Assembly: GCF_003350005.1 (NCBI RefSeq)
Contig: NZ_QLKS01000001.1
Coordinates: forward strand, 1,035,314-1,099,313
Direction of reading: 5' to 3'
DNA length: 64,000 bases
Source of the DNA: Psychrobacter proteolyticus
Lineage (GTDB): Bacteria; Pseudomonadota; Gammaproteobacteria; Pseudomonadales; Moraxellaceae
The notes beneath the pieces are model-generated. The model did not search any database. It was given only the letters and a program-made list of their open reading frames with translations, and had not been told where the DNA came from. A program made the position numbers and the translations under genes. This document shows positions 37,659 to 46,942 of this stretch, one piece after another (positions within the stretch are counted from its first letter, which is position 1; every line of letters begins with the position of its first letter).

Positions 37659-38726
37659 ATGAAAACCTATTTTCTTGAGCAACTGATTTCGTCGCCACAC
37701 ACTTCATCTCCGGACACTGTCCCAGTAGAGTTGGCATCTTGCGTGCTCACTATCGGCAATTTCGACGGTGTGCACCTTGGTCATCAAGCCATGCTAGCCC
37801 AAGTTCGTGAAATTGCGCATACCCAAAATTTGGGTGCGGCGGTCATGATATTTGAGCCGCAGCCACGCGAGTTTTTTGCACCTGCCAAAGCGCCTGCGCG
37901 TCTGACAAATCTGGCAGAGAAGCAAGCACTGCTAGCAGAATATGGTGTTGAAACATTGATCGTAGCAGGTTTTGATACAGAATTTCGATCGCTATCAGCA
38001 CAAGCATTTGCTGATATATTAGCCAAGCGTTTGAACGTCAAAGCATTGGTGCTGGGCGATGACTTCCGCTTCGGCCATGATCGTACTGGCGACAGTCAGT
38101 TTTTGCGTGATTATGGCTTGGATGTGACCAACCTGCATACGGTCACTGATAATAGTACTGATAGCGGCAGTGTTGATACGACCGATAACGACGCTGCCCG
38201 TATCAGCTCTACTCGTGTGCGTGATTTACTATTGGCAGGTGATCTTCAAGCAGCCAACAGATTACTGGGTCGTGACTATGCAATCACAGGAGTGGTTGTG
38301 CGCGGCGACCAGATAGGTCGTACGATAGACTTCCCTACCGCAAATATCGATTTGCAACGAATAAAACCTGCCCTACATGGTATTTTTGCAGTCGATGCGG
38401 TGAGCTTAGATGACAATGGTGATGTGATCGCTGATGGTTTGACTGCGCTTGCCACCGATGGTCATACAGGTGTTGCTGGCTTACGTCCGCATAGTTTGTT
38501 TGGCACGGCTAATATTGGCAAAAGACCTTCTGTTGATAAAGGTGATGACTGGCGACTAGAAGTCCATTTTCCGCAGTTGCAAGCCGATTTATACGGATTG
38601 AACTTACACGTAAGTTTCCTACACTTCTTGCATGGTGAACGTCGCTATGATGGACTAGAAGCATTAAAAGCGGGTATTCATCAAGACGTTGCTGACTTAC
38701 TCGAATGGCGCGAAAAGCAAGTTTAA
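37659..38726 (+). CDS. ribF: Bifunctional riboflavin kinase / FAD synthetase
   Basis: Makes FMN and then FAD. The N-terminal FMN adenylyltransferase domain has SCVLTIGNFDGVHLGHQAML near residue 27, with the HLGH nucleotidyltransferase motif, and FRFGHDRTGD near 128. ISSTRVRDLL (ISSTxIR) follows, then the riboflavin kinase domain with GDQIGRTIDFPTANID near residue 220. The length of 355 residues is slightly more than usual because of a Asp/Ser/Thr-rich insert near residue 155-180. FAD and FMN are the cofactors needed by SdhE clients and the BLUF receptor, though ribF is a general housekeeping gene. Confidence 0.96.
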   Translation: MKTYFLEQLISSPHTSSPDTVPVELASCVLTIGNFDGVHLGHQAMLAQVREIAHTQNLGAAVMIFEPQPREFFAPAKAPARLTNLAEKQALLAEYGVETLIVAGFDTEFRSLSAQAFADILAKRLNVKALVLGDDFRFGHDRTGDSQFLRDYGLDVTNLHTVTDNSTDSGSVDTTDNDAARISSTRVRDLLLAGDLQAANRLLGRDYAITGVVVRGDQIGRTIDFPTANIDLQRIKPALHGIFAVDAVSLDDNGDVIADGLTALATDGHTGVAGLRPHSLFGTANIGKRPSVDKGDDWRLEVHFPQLQADLYGLNLHVSFLHFLHGERRYDGLEALKAGIHQDVADLLEWREKQV

Positions 38727-38749
38727 AATTTAGTGTTACTTCAGATATA

Positions 38750-38787
38750 AAAAAACCCGCGATATTGATACTATCGCGGGGTTTTTA
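38750..38787. terminator. Bidirectional terminator between ribF and the DUF2789 gene
   Basis: CCCGCGATA (38756-38764) pairs with TATCGCGGG (38772-38780). A T5 run follows on the plus strand and an A run precedes it, giving U residues on the minus strand. Confidence 0.9.
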
Positions 38788-38804
38788 AATATGTCTATAA
38801 ATAT

Positions 38805-39044
38805 TTATGCATCAGGATGCAAACGGACATTTAACTCATCGATGGTTTCTACCCATGCTGCATCTTTTTGCCATTCTTCTTGTAAGAACATGCGCTGATT
38901 ATCCGTCCAAATACTAGCCTCTATCAGTTTTTCTTCGCTAGCTAGTTGGTTTGCTGCAATAAAATTATCAATTGCTTCATCAGAGCTGTCTAGACCTAAC
39001 TGAGCAAATAACTCATTCATACTGTATTCTGGTTCACCCAACAT
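38805..39044 (-). CDS. DUF2789 domain protein
   Basis: A 79-residue acidic, helical protein that matches the DUF2789 family of small gammaproteobacterial proteins: MNELFAQLGLDSSDEAIDNFI, then EASIWTDNQRMFLQEEWQKDAAWVETIDELN. Function is unknown. AAGGAG lies before the ATG at 39044 (plus-strand CTCCTT), which supports this start. It converges with ribF across a shared terminator and lies downstream of mdh, which has its own terminator. Confidence 0.8.
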   Translation of the reverse strand: MLGEPEYSMNELFAQLGLDSSDEAIDNFIAANQLASEEKLIEASIWTDNQRMFLQEEWQKDAAWVETIDELNVRLHPDA

Positions 39045-39252
39045 AACTTTCTCCTTAAATGATACGAATATAGTCGTACTTATTGTTTAATGTGCTTATT
39101 ATTCAAATTGACACATTCATTGTAGCAAGCTTTATTTTAATAGCTGTTAATCAACGTTTATCTAACGTTATCAATTGTATTAACGGTAAATTGCTTTTAT
39201 TCATTTAAGACAGTAAGCTAAATTGCTTTCATTTGCCTATTTCTCATAGCCA

Positions 39253-39286
39253 TAAAAAAGCCCTCACATTTAAGAGGGCTTTTTTA
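39253..39286 (-). terminator. Terminator of mdh
   Basis: AGCCCTC (39259-39265) pairs with GAGGGCT (39274-39280), with A-run and T-run flanks on either side; on the minus strand it is followed by U6. Confidence 0.85.
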
Positions 39287-39338
39287 TACTACTTATCTTT
39301 ACTACTTAAATCATACCTTACTGGATAGCAGCTTAGAT

Positions 39339-40328
39339 TTACGGTAGTAAATGTGCTACTGCATCACGCTCTTCACTAAGCTCTTGCTCAGTGGCAGCCA
39401 TTTTCTCTTTAGAGAAATCTGATGATACGTCAACGCCGTCTACGATAGACCAGTCGCCGTTAGTGCATGTGCATGGGAATGAGTAGATCAAACCTTCAGC
39501 AATACCGTATTCGCCGTTTGAGTAAACGCCCATAGATACCCAATCGTTCTCATCAGTACCTAGTGCCCACGTACGCATATGTGCGATAGCAGCGTTGGCA
39601 GCAGAAGCCGCAGATGATGCACCGCGAGCTTTAATGATTGCAGCACCGCGCTGTTGTACTTCTGGGATATAAGTTGCTTCGTACCATTCGCGATCAACTA
39701 AATCTAGAGCAGGCTTGCCGTTTACCGTACAAGCAGTTAAATCTGGATACTGAGTTGACGAATGGTTGCCCCAGATGATCATTTTTTTCACGTCATTTAC
39801 AGTGCTGTCAGTCTTACCAGCCAACTGCGCCATAGCACGGTTATGGTCTAGACGAGTCATTGCAGTGAAGTTGCGTGGATCAAGATCTGGTGCATTGCGC
39901 TGAGCGATAAGTGCATTGGTGTTGGCAGGGTTACCGACTACCAATACTTTTACATCGCGGCTAGCGACTTCGTTCAATGCTTTACCTTGTGCTGAGAAAA
40001 TCGCAGCGTTGGCTTCTAGCAAATCTTTACGCTCCATACCTGGGCCACGAGGACGTGCACCAACCAGTAAAGCATAGTCGATATCTTTGAATGCGACATT
40101 AGCATCATCAGTTTGGACGATACCAGCCAACAATGGGAATGCACAGTCTTCTAGTTCCATGACCACACCCTTTAGGGCGTCAAGAGCTGGCGTAATTTCA
40201 AGTAATTGCAAAATAACTGGCTGATCTTTACCTAGCATCTCGCCAGATGCAATACGAAATAGCATCGCGTAGCTGATATTACCAGCGGCACCAGTGACGG
40301 CAACACGTAAAGGCTGTTTCATTGACAT
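39339..40328 (-). CDS. mdh: Malate dehydrogenase (NAD+)
   Basis: Oxidises malate to oxaloacetate in the TCA cycle. The 329-residue protein begins with the Rossmann motif [22 protein letters not shown], then [18 protein letters not shown] (mobile loop with substrate arginines), [13 protein letters not shown], and [13 protein letters not shown] followed by [15 protein letters not shown], the active-site His region. The GxxGxx(G) pattern and length identify the cytosolic-type MDH group found in many proteobacteria rather than the E. coli type. It stands alone with its own terminator. Confidence 0.96.
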   Translation of the reverse strand: MSMKQPLRVAVTGAAGNISYAMLFRIASGEMLGKDQPVILQLLEITPALDALKGVVMELEDCAFPLLAGIVQTDDANVAFKDIDYALLVGARPRGPGMERKDLLEANAAIFSAQGKALNEVASRDVKVLVVGNPANTNALIAQRNAPDLDPRNFTAMTRLDHNRAMAQLAGKTDSTVNDVKKMIIWGNHSSTQYPDLTACTVNGKPALDLVDREWYEATYIPEVQQRGAAIIKARGASSAASAANAAIAHMRTWALGTDENDWVSMGVYSNGEYGIAEGLIYSFPCTCTNGDWSIVDGVDVSSDFSKEKMAATEQELSEERDAVAHLLP

Positions 40329-40696
40329 TGAATACTCCCTAATTAATTATTAGATAATTCTAATGAACGATTATCATTTTAGATATCGACTTGTTTGCCG
40401 CATAGCAGCATGTATAAACCGAGAGCTAGTGTAGCACTTCATCGCAGTGACCGTCTAGATACAGTCATAGACCCGTCAGGGATTATATTGTTACATTTTA
40501 TACGAGAGGGGCTCTATAGAGGCTAAGCGCTGATGAATAAAGCGTTAGAGGATTTTATAACGTGATAACTAAAGCACTTTATCACTGTGTTATACGTAGA
40601 TATAATGGGCAAAATAGGCAATTTGCACTATTAGATTGGACTAAATAATGCTGGAAATGACGCTAAAAAAATTCTGATAAGGTGATCAAATAAAGG
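40329..40696. other. Gene-free stretch upstream of mdh
   Basis: About 370 bases without a reading frame. It must contain the minus-strand mdh promoter. A short palindrome CTCTATAGAG lies near 40512. No terminator was found for the upstream RNase T2-like gene. Confidence 0.45.
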
Positions 40697-41506
40697 TTAT
40701 TGTCCACCTGAAATAATAAATTTACTACCACAGCTGTCTACAATGTCATGACAATTGCCAAAATCGTTACCTTCATAACATATATGTATATCAGTTAATA
40801 TTGATTGGCGACGACTGCCTTTTTGACAGATAAGATCCACACTATTAGAAGACATGCCACTATTAAGGCGTGTCATCTGACTGATGAAGCGGGATTTAGA
40901 AACCGTATAGCTATTGCCAGTATTCAGCTCGTTCGGTAATTTTAATCCACCTGCATAGTTGGTAATTTGGCGAAAATAACTGCTGGCACTGAGCGGGCTA
41001 CAGACACCGTAGCGTTGCCATGTTTGGCTACGTACCGTTGTGTCAGGCATGATGCGGTTGACGACTTTTAACTGTAGCGGTGTAAGGCGTGGCTCACTGC
41101 CACGACCGCAGCGTTCACTATACCCCATATCTAGACCAGATACGGTCAATGAATAACCTTCTAAACACTGACGCATACGTGCCCGCGTTGGCTGCATATT
41201 ACATAATGCTGGTGTCATCTCAATCATCAATACCCGCTGACCAGTCTTAACTGTACTAGCCGCCTGTGCTGGCAGCAGCACAACGCCTTGCAACAGCAGT
41301 AAAGCGCCGAAACTCATCGTTGCTTTGATACTACCTACGCTATGTTTGCTAGCCAAACCTGAACGCAATTGCATCATAGAGTTAGCGACCTTATTGCTCA
41401 GGTTTGTCGCTATCTTTGTATTTACCTTCGATAAAGAGCATATCCGATTAGATAACGAATATTTGGTTTTTGGTGACGTAGACAAACTAAAATATTTTTT
41501 GATCAT
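40697..41506 (-). CDS. Secreted RNase T2-like protein, probably catalytically inactive
   Basis: A 269-residue exported protein; the hydrophobic stretch MSFGALLLLQGVVLLPAQAAS (about residues 63-83) is the likely signal peptide, so the real start may be one of the internal ATGs. The mature part looks like RNase T2/RNase I: MIEMTPALCN (like the W-P-x-x-C block), YSLTVSGLDMG in place of the CAS I HGLWP motif, and QTWQRYGVCS in place of the CAS II W-x-x-HG-x-C motif. Both catalytic His positions are therefore Ser and Tyr. Cysteines that form the conserved disulfides are kept. The assignment is a pattern judgement, not a search result. Confidence 0.55.
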   Translation of the reverse strand: MIKKYFSLSTSPKTKYSLSNRICSLSKVNTKIATNLSNKVANSMMQLRSGLASKHSVGSIKATMSFGALLLLQGVVLLPAQAASTVKTGQRVLMIEMTPALCNMQPTRARMRQCLEGYSLTVSGLDMGYSERCGRGSEPRLTPLQLKVVNRIMPDTTVRSQTWQRYGVCSPLSASSYFRQITNYAGGLKLPNELNTGNSYTVSKSRFISQMTRLNSGMSSNSVDLICQKGSRRQSILTDIHICYEGNDFGNCHDIVDSCGSKFIISGGQ

Positions 41507-41871
41507 AGGACTGAAGGCAGTTAGTTAGCAATGATAAGACATAGGCTATAACTTAAATCATTAGACGCGATACATGAAACACGTATTGACCTAAGAGCAA
41601 GACTGAAAAAAAGTGTTCTACATTAAGGCAATGGTAACAAAACATTTTTTTTAATCTATAGCAAAAACGTAAACGTTGACGATATCGTCAGGAAGATCGA
41701 TAAATGTCGATAAAATATCGAAAATAATGGCTTCAAAACCTACCTTAGCCAGATGAGTTCTGCTTTGGCAAATCAGATTTGATCAATTGACAATTAGCTA
41801 AACAAACCAGCAGATAAAAATAAACCACTAACAATAAATCATTAGTGGTTTATCAAATACAAGTTCAGTGA
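41507..41871. other. Gene-free stretch between slt and the RNase T2-like gene
   Basis: About 365 bases. It contains a perfect 14-bp palindrome TGACGATATCGTCA (41677-41690), three nearby TCGATA-like motifs and the slt terminator. No gene seen. Confidence 0.5.
41820..41853 (-). terminator. Probable terminator of slt
   Basis: The 12-base arms ATAAACCACTAA and TTAGTGGTTTAT are perfect complements around a 10-base loop. On the minus strand a U-rich stretch follows. Confidence 0.65.
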
Positions 41872-44004
41872 TTAAAAACCAGCTGGCACTGTACCCATAC
41901 GCTGAGTAATCGGCTGACCACGACCCAACAGACTGCTATAAATAGTGGCGTTTTCCATTACGTGTTTGACATAGTTACGTGTCTCAGGAAATGCAATCGA
42001 CTCTACATACTGATCTGCAGCAAGTGAGCCATAAACTGGCTGCCAGCGTTTGGCGTTATTAGGACCAGCGTTATAGCCTGCGGTTGCCAATACTGGCTGA
42101 TAATTGAGTTTGCCCAAAATATCACCCATATACCACGTACCATAGCGAATATTGGTATCACCACTATTAGCACGGCTCGCACTATAAGTCTCGCCTAGGT
42201 TACGAGCGATATATTTTGCGGTATCAGGCATGACTTGCATCAGTCCACTTGCGCCCACGTTTGAGCGCGCAGAGGATACAAAACGGCTTTCTTGACGCAT
42301 AATACCGTACGCCCATGCTGGATCAATACCTGCTGACTCACTATAACGCACAACTGCGCTTTGATGCGGCATTGGATGCGAAAGTGCTAAGCTATCCACT
42401 CTATCAGTATTATCAACCGCATAAATCGCTCGATCGAGCCAGCCCATATCATAGGCTTGACGAGCAGCGGCAATAATCAAATTGTCATCACGATTATCAC
42501 GAGCTTGCTTAACTGCCCAGTTCCACTCGCGGTTGGCATAAGCACGACTAGCCTCAGAGTTATATAACGCAAACGCACGAGCAAAATTGGCGTCTTGCAT
42601 GACGCGCGCGCGATCAGCGGTACTAACATTAGGCAAATTACTGCCGCCTAAACGGCTAGCATCAAAACGCTGCCCTATTTTATCTTTTGCCATCAGGCCA
42701 TAGTAGTCATTACTTTTTGCTAAGTTCTGATACATTTTTTTAGACGTATTGCGCTTGCTACTATCGCTTGACTGCTCATACGCACGAGCTAGCCAATACT
42801 GCCACTGGGCTTCTTTTTGGGTTTCACCATCCATTTTTGAGATAGCTTCTACCACATCATCCCAACGACCGAAACGAATCGCTGCCATAGCGTAGTCTTC
42901 AGCTTCTTCAAAATTAAAGTCATTGTCCAAACTATTGCGGAACCAATCGACTGCTTCAGCGTTAAAGCCATCGTCAGTGTTGTGATTCATACGCTGTACG
43001 CCAAGCGTACGATAAGCATAGCGCCGGGTTTCGTCATTCAACAATTTGACCGCGCGCTGATTATCTTGTTTGATATCAAAATCTAACTGTAACGCCGCCT
43101 CACGATAAGACTTGTCAGCCATACGGCCGATTGCGTACATATATAGGTATTGATTGGTTTGGCTAGCAGGCTCACGACCAAAACGGCTAAAGAAAGAAGA
43201 TGGGTTTAGCTGAATTTCACTGAGCGCCGAATAAGCAATTGGCGTACCAAGGCGTGATGACAATGCCATAATATCACCGGTCTTGCCTTTACGTAGCATA
43301 CGCTTGAGACGAGCCGCACGATCTTGGTTACTAATCAGTGCATTGTTGTTCATTTCCATCGCTAGCTGATCGCATAATGCTGGTTGCTTTTTAGTGGTTA
43401 GCCAAACATCAGATTTGGCTGCAATGGCACGCATAGTATCACCGCCATTATTAAACCCAAGCGCAACGGCACAGCGCTCACTGGCATCCGCATTGGTAAT
43501 TAAATTCGCGACTTGACGTACTGATGCATAATCATTTGACCCCGCTTTGGTCTCCGCAAAATCCGCAACCAATTTCTCAGCCATAACCGTATCTGGATAC
43601 TGACGCACAAACTGCGAGACCGCCGCTGAACTCTGTGAATTAAGATCTAGACTCATACGCCAATAAGTCGGATACATCGCAAACAAGCCGCCACTCATGA
43701 CTTGCTCATAGTTATAAAGTGCGCTCACATCACCGCGATCTGCGGCGATAGCGGCTGCCATAAATGAGTCAATACTACTGTCTTGCTGATAATCTTGTTG
43801 ATAGTTATTTTCTTGTTGGTAGCTTTCCTCATCGCCCCACGTCAACTCGGCACAAGCGACCTGTGACACACCAAGTGCACTTACCGCTGTTGCCACGCTC
43901 AACGCGCTCAACCGTAGCGTACCTACTGTGATTCGCTTTGACGCGTGTTTTTGACTGATAGACTCTTCATCCTTGATGCTATGCGCAACACGCAACTTTG
44001 TCAT
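41872..44004 (-). CDS. slt: Soluble lytic murein transglycosylase
   Basis: Cuts peptidoglycan glycan strands to anhydro-muropeptides, the substrate that AmpD later recycles. About 710 residues from the ATG at 44004 with AGAGAG upstream. A signal peptide follows a basic stretch (LSALSVATAVSALGVSQVACAEL). The long alpha-helical superhelix occupies about residues 80-560. The C-terminal lysozyme-like domain starts near ESAGIDPAWAYGIMRQESRF, in which the Glu of RQESRF is catalytic, followed by GASGLMQVMPDTA and ATAGYNAGPNNAKRW. The Slt70 domain order is complete. Confidence 0.93.
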   Translation of the reverse strand: MTKLRVAHSIKDEESISQKHASKRITVGTLRLSALSVATAVSALGVSQVACAELTWGDEESYQQENNYQQDYQQDSSIDSFMAAAIAADRGDVSALYNYEQVMSGGLFAMYPTYWRMSLDLNSQSSAAVSQFVRQYPDTVMAEKLVADFAETKAGSNDYASVRQVANLITNADASERCAVALGFNNGGDTMRAIAAKSDVWLTTKKQPALCDQLAMEMNNNALISNQDRAARLKRMLRKGKTGDIMALSSRLGTPIAYSALSEIQLNPSSFFSRFGREPASQTNQYLYMYAIGRMADKSYREAALQLDFDIKQDNQRAVKLLNDETRRYAYRTLGVQRMNHNTDDGFNAEAVDWFRNSLDNDFNFEEAEDYAMAAIRFGRWDDVVEAISKMDGETQKEAQWQYWLARAYEQSSDSSKRNTSKKMYQNLAKSNDYYGLMAKDKIGQRFDASRLGGSNLPNVSTADRARVMQDANFARAFALYNSEASRAYANREWNWAVKQARDNRDDNLIIAAARQAYDMGWLDRAIYAVDNTDRVDSLALSHPMPHQSAVVRYSESAGIDPAWAYGIMRQESRFVSSARSNVGASGLMQVMPDTAKYIARNLGETYSASRANSGDTNIRYGTWYMGDILGKLNYQPVLATAGYNAGPNNAKRWQPVYGSLAADQYVESIAFPETRNYVKHVMENATIYSSLLGRGQPITQRMGTVPAGF

Positions 44005-44351
44005 ACTGACTCTCTTTATGATATCTCTACAAATATGTGAATAACGGTTCGCTAAGTACCGCCAAGGGTATAGCAATCATCATACTATACTCATTGTGCT
44101 TTCAACTATCTCCTTTACCTTTTGTTAATAAATAGGACAGCACGGTGTAACATAGAAGTGATAATGAGCCGCAGTTTCTATGAATAGTAATATGAACGAC
44201 AGTAAATAATTGATACTGCTATGAATTATTTATCATATTGAGGACCTATCGCTCGTGCTAATTTTTCACATTGGCACAGGGTTGTGATAAAATACGCCAC
44301 CTGTTAATCGGCTACTCCGCTATATTTTTGGTCAATCATGGACTTATCCTT

Positions 44352-45845
44352 ATGAGTGTTACTGTATTCAATCCCCGCATCGATGACGATGCTGTTGCTG
44401 AGACGACTGTCACCGCACGTGCTGTCACTGCACTCAAAGAAGCAAGTTCAGCCCAAGCGCCTGTCGAAAAAGCAGCGACAAAAAAGGTTTTTGTCACCAC
44501 CCAAGGCTGTCAGATGAATGTCTATGACTCTGGCAAAATGCTAGACGTGCTAGGCGACTCACATGGTATGGAAGTGACTCATGATATCGATGAGGCCGAT
44601 GTACTACTGATGAACACCTGCTCTATCCGCGAAAAAGCGCAAGAGAAAGTCTTTTCAGAATTGGGTCGCTGGCGCAAGCTAAAAGAAAAACGCCCTGACC
44701 TCGTCATTGGTGTTGGTGGCTGTGTGGCTTCACAAGAAGGCGATAATATTCAAAAACGTGCGCCTTATGTCGACATGGTATTTGGCCCGCAAACTTTGCA
44801 TCGCCTGCCAGAGCTGTACGATCAATCAAACGAACAGCGTGAAATCGCGCCTAAAAACCGTATCGGTACGATTGATGTGTCATTCCCTAGCATCGAGAAG
44901 TTTGACTTTTTGCCAGAGCCAAGAGTAGAAGGCTACAAAGCATTTGTCTCTATTATGGAAGGCTGTTCAAAGTATTGCTCATTCTGCGTCGTTCCTTATA
45001 CGCGCGGTGAAGAATTATCGCGTCCACTTGATGACGTATTGGCTGAGATTGACAGCCTTGCCGCTCAAGGTATCCGTGAAATCAACCTATTAGGTCAAAA
45101 CGTCAACGGTTATCGCGGTGAAAAAGACGATGGCAGCATTTGCCGTTTCTCTGAGCTATTGCACTATGTATCACATGTCGACGGTGTTGAGCGTATTCGC
45201 TATACGACTAGCCATCCGCTAGAGTTCACTGATGACATCATTGATGCGTATGCACAATTGCCAGAGCTGGTTTCACACTTACATTTACCTGTTCAGAGTG
45301 GCTCAAACGCTATCTTGGCAGCGATGAAGCGCAACCATACGATTGATGTGTATATCAATCAGATCAATAAGCTTAAAGCCATTCGTCCTGATATTCACTT
45401 ATCGAGCGACTTTATTATTGGCTTCCCAGGTGAGACCGAACAAGACTTCCAAGATACCTTGAACTTGGCAAAAGAATTGAATTTCGATCACTCTTACAGC
45501 TTTATCTACTCGAAGCGTCCAGGTACGCCAGCCGCTGAGTTGCCAGATGATGTAAGCTTCACGACCAAAAAAGCCCGCTTGGCTGAATTTCAGAAAGTCA
45601 TCATTGACTCAACACTTGCTAAAACGCATGAAATGGTCGGTACGACGACACGCGTCTTGGTTGAACAAGTTGCCAACCGTCATCCTGATTGCTTAATCGG
45701 TACGGCAGATAACACTCGTACCGTTATGTTCCCTCATGATGTCGAGAAAATGGATGAGCTATTAGGTAAACTTGTGAGCGTACGTATTACTGATTTTGTC
45801 AGCCCGCACATGGTGAAAGGTGAGCTAATCGAAGTATTAGCATAG
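44352..45845 (+). CDS. miaB: tRNA-2-methylthio-N6-dimethylallyladenosine synthase MiaB
   Basis: A radical-SAM methylthiotransferase that modifies A37 of tRNAs reading UNN codons. About 497 residues from the ATG at 44352, which follows GGACTTATCC; the upstream frame adds 27 non-family residues. The N-terminal UPF0004 domain carries the three auxiliary-cluster cysteines ([22 protein letters not shown]). The radical-SAM CxxxCxxC is at about residues 205-212 (CSKYCSFC). A C-terminal TRAM domain ends the protein. The first 40 residues are a Thr/Ala-rich extension. It ends in a strong terminator. Confidence 0.97.
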   Translation: MSVTVFNPRIDDDAVAETTVTARAVTALKEASSAQAPVEKAATKKVFVTTQGCQMNVYDSGKMLDVLGDSHGMEVTHDIDEADVLLMNTCSIREKAQEKVFSELGRWRKLKEKRPDLVIGVGGCVASQEGDNIQKRAPYVDMVFGPQTLHRLPELYDQSNEQREIAPKNRIGTIDVSFPSIEKFDFLPEPRVEGYKAFVSIMEGCSKYCSFCVVPYTRGEELSRPLDDVLAEIDSLAAQGIREINLLGQNVNGYRGEKDDGSICRFSELLHYVSHVDGVERIRYTTSHPLEFTDDIIDAYAQLPELVSHLHLPVQSGSNAILAAMKRNHTIDVYINQINKLKAIRPDIHLSSDFIIGFPGETEQDFQDTLNLAKELNFDHSYSFIYSKRPGTPAAELPDDVSFTTKKARLAEFQKVIIDSTLAKTHEMVGTTTRVLVEQVANRHPDCLIGTADNTRTVMFPHDVEKMDELLGKLVSVRITDFVSPHMVKGELIEVLA

Positions 45846-45893
45846 TGGTTAAGGTAACAGTAGTTAAGTTATAATTTTGAGTAAGAATAAAAA

Positions 45894-45926
45894 AGCCGTT
45901 CACTAGTATAGCGAACGGCTTTTTTG
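45894..45926 (+). terminator. Terminator of miaB
   Basis: AGCCGTTC (45894-45901) pairs with GAACGGCT (45913-45920), followed by T6. Confidence 0.9.
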
Positions 45927-46047
45927 TGCGTGAATATTAACTATCACTATTCTGATAACCAATCTGTCCGTCGCAATTTTTGCTTGGTCTCGCGACGATG
46001 TTTTTTTCGGACAATATCGATATCTTTTTTTTCGTGAATACCACCTT

Positions 46048-46776
46048 TTATACCATAAAACTATTTATCACTTCAGCCAATAAAGCGGCAGCAATAATTA
46101 TAAATATCACCCCGCAACCACGATTGAGCCACGCTAAGCGATTACCAACATCAAGCCAACTTGCTAGCTTTTTGCCACCTAGTGTATATACGATTTGCCA
46201 AATGGTTTCACTCAAAAACAAGCCGATGGTCAATAGGACATATTGTGGCCATAGTGGCGCGCTAAAATTGATAAATTTAGGAAAAAAGGCCGCAAAGAAC
46301 AAAATGGCTTTCGGATTAGATAGTGACACCCAAACGCCAGTACGAAACAAGGTAGTATTGCTCGGCGCTATTTTAGTAGCAGCACTAGAGAGCGAACGCG
46401 GCTGCGATGTAGGCGCTCCATCAGTAGCAGCATAGTCTGCTGCTACCTCGGCACTTAACTCTTTGGCATCACTCATCAAGCTACCGTCGTCAGCATCGCG
46501 CCATGAGCTGATACCTAGATAGATTAAATATGCCGCACCCACGGCTTTGATAATGGTCAGTAGCCAAGGTGACTGGCGACTAATTACGTCCAAACCAAGC
46601 AGTGTCGATAGCAGTAATACAAACAAACCAAGGCTCAGACCTGCTAGCGTCCATAAGGTTCGTTTGACACCATAGTTCATGCCGTACTGAAATGCCAGCA
46701 GCATATTAGGACCAGGGGTCGCCGAGATAAAAAACGTACTTGCGAAAAACACTGCAAACAGATGCCAAGACATCAA
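46048..46776 (-). CDS. LysE/RhtB-family amino-acid exporter
   Basis: A 242-residue inner-membrane protein with about six helices. The N-terminus (FISATPGPNMLLAFQYGMNYGVKRTLWTLAGLSLG) is the family hallmark with TPGPN, and FRTGVWVSLSNPKAILFFAAFFPKF follows. A Ser/Ala-rich hydrophilic loop of about 45 residues (near 100-145, SLMSDAKELSAEVAADYAAT...) is much longer than the family average. The family exports basic or neutral amino acids or homoserine derivatives; the substrate here is unknown. It lies between miaB and argE. Confidence 0.85.
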   Translation of the reverse strand: MMSWHLFAVFFASTFFISATPGPNMLLAFQYGMNYGVKRTLWTLAGLSLGLFVLLLSTLLGLDVISRQSPWLLTIIKAVGAAYLIYLGISSWRDADDGSLMSDAKELSAEVAADYAATDGAPTSQPRSLSSAATKIAPSNTTLFRTGVWVSLSNPKAILFFAAFFPKFINFSAPLWPQYVLLTIGLFLSETIWQIVYTLGGKKLASWLDVGNRLAWLNRGCGVIFIIIAAALLAEVINSFMV

Positions 46777-46846
46777 CCCACCCCTACTTTGTCATGTGTA
46801 AATGGTTCTAATACGAAAGGCTATACGACTTAAATATGCGACTAAA

Positions 46847-46880
46847 AAATAAACACCGCCATTGAGACGGTGTTATTTAT
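46847..46880 (-). terminator. Terminator of argE
   Basis: AACACCG (46852-46858) pairs with CGGTGTT (46868-46874); on the minus strand a U-rich tract follows. Confidence 0.75.
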
Positions 46881-46942
46881 ACCTATATATCAAAAAGTCT
46901 CGCAAAAGTTGTTAAAGGAACGACACGCATTCTTCTGAATAA

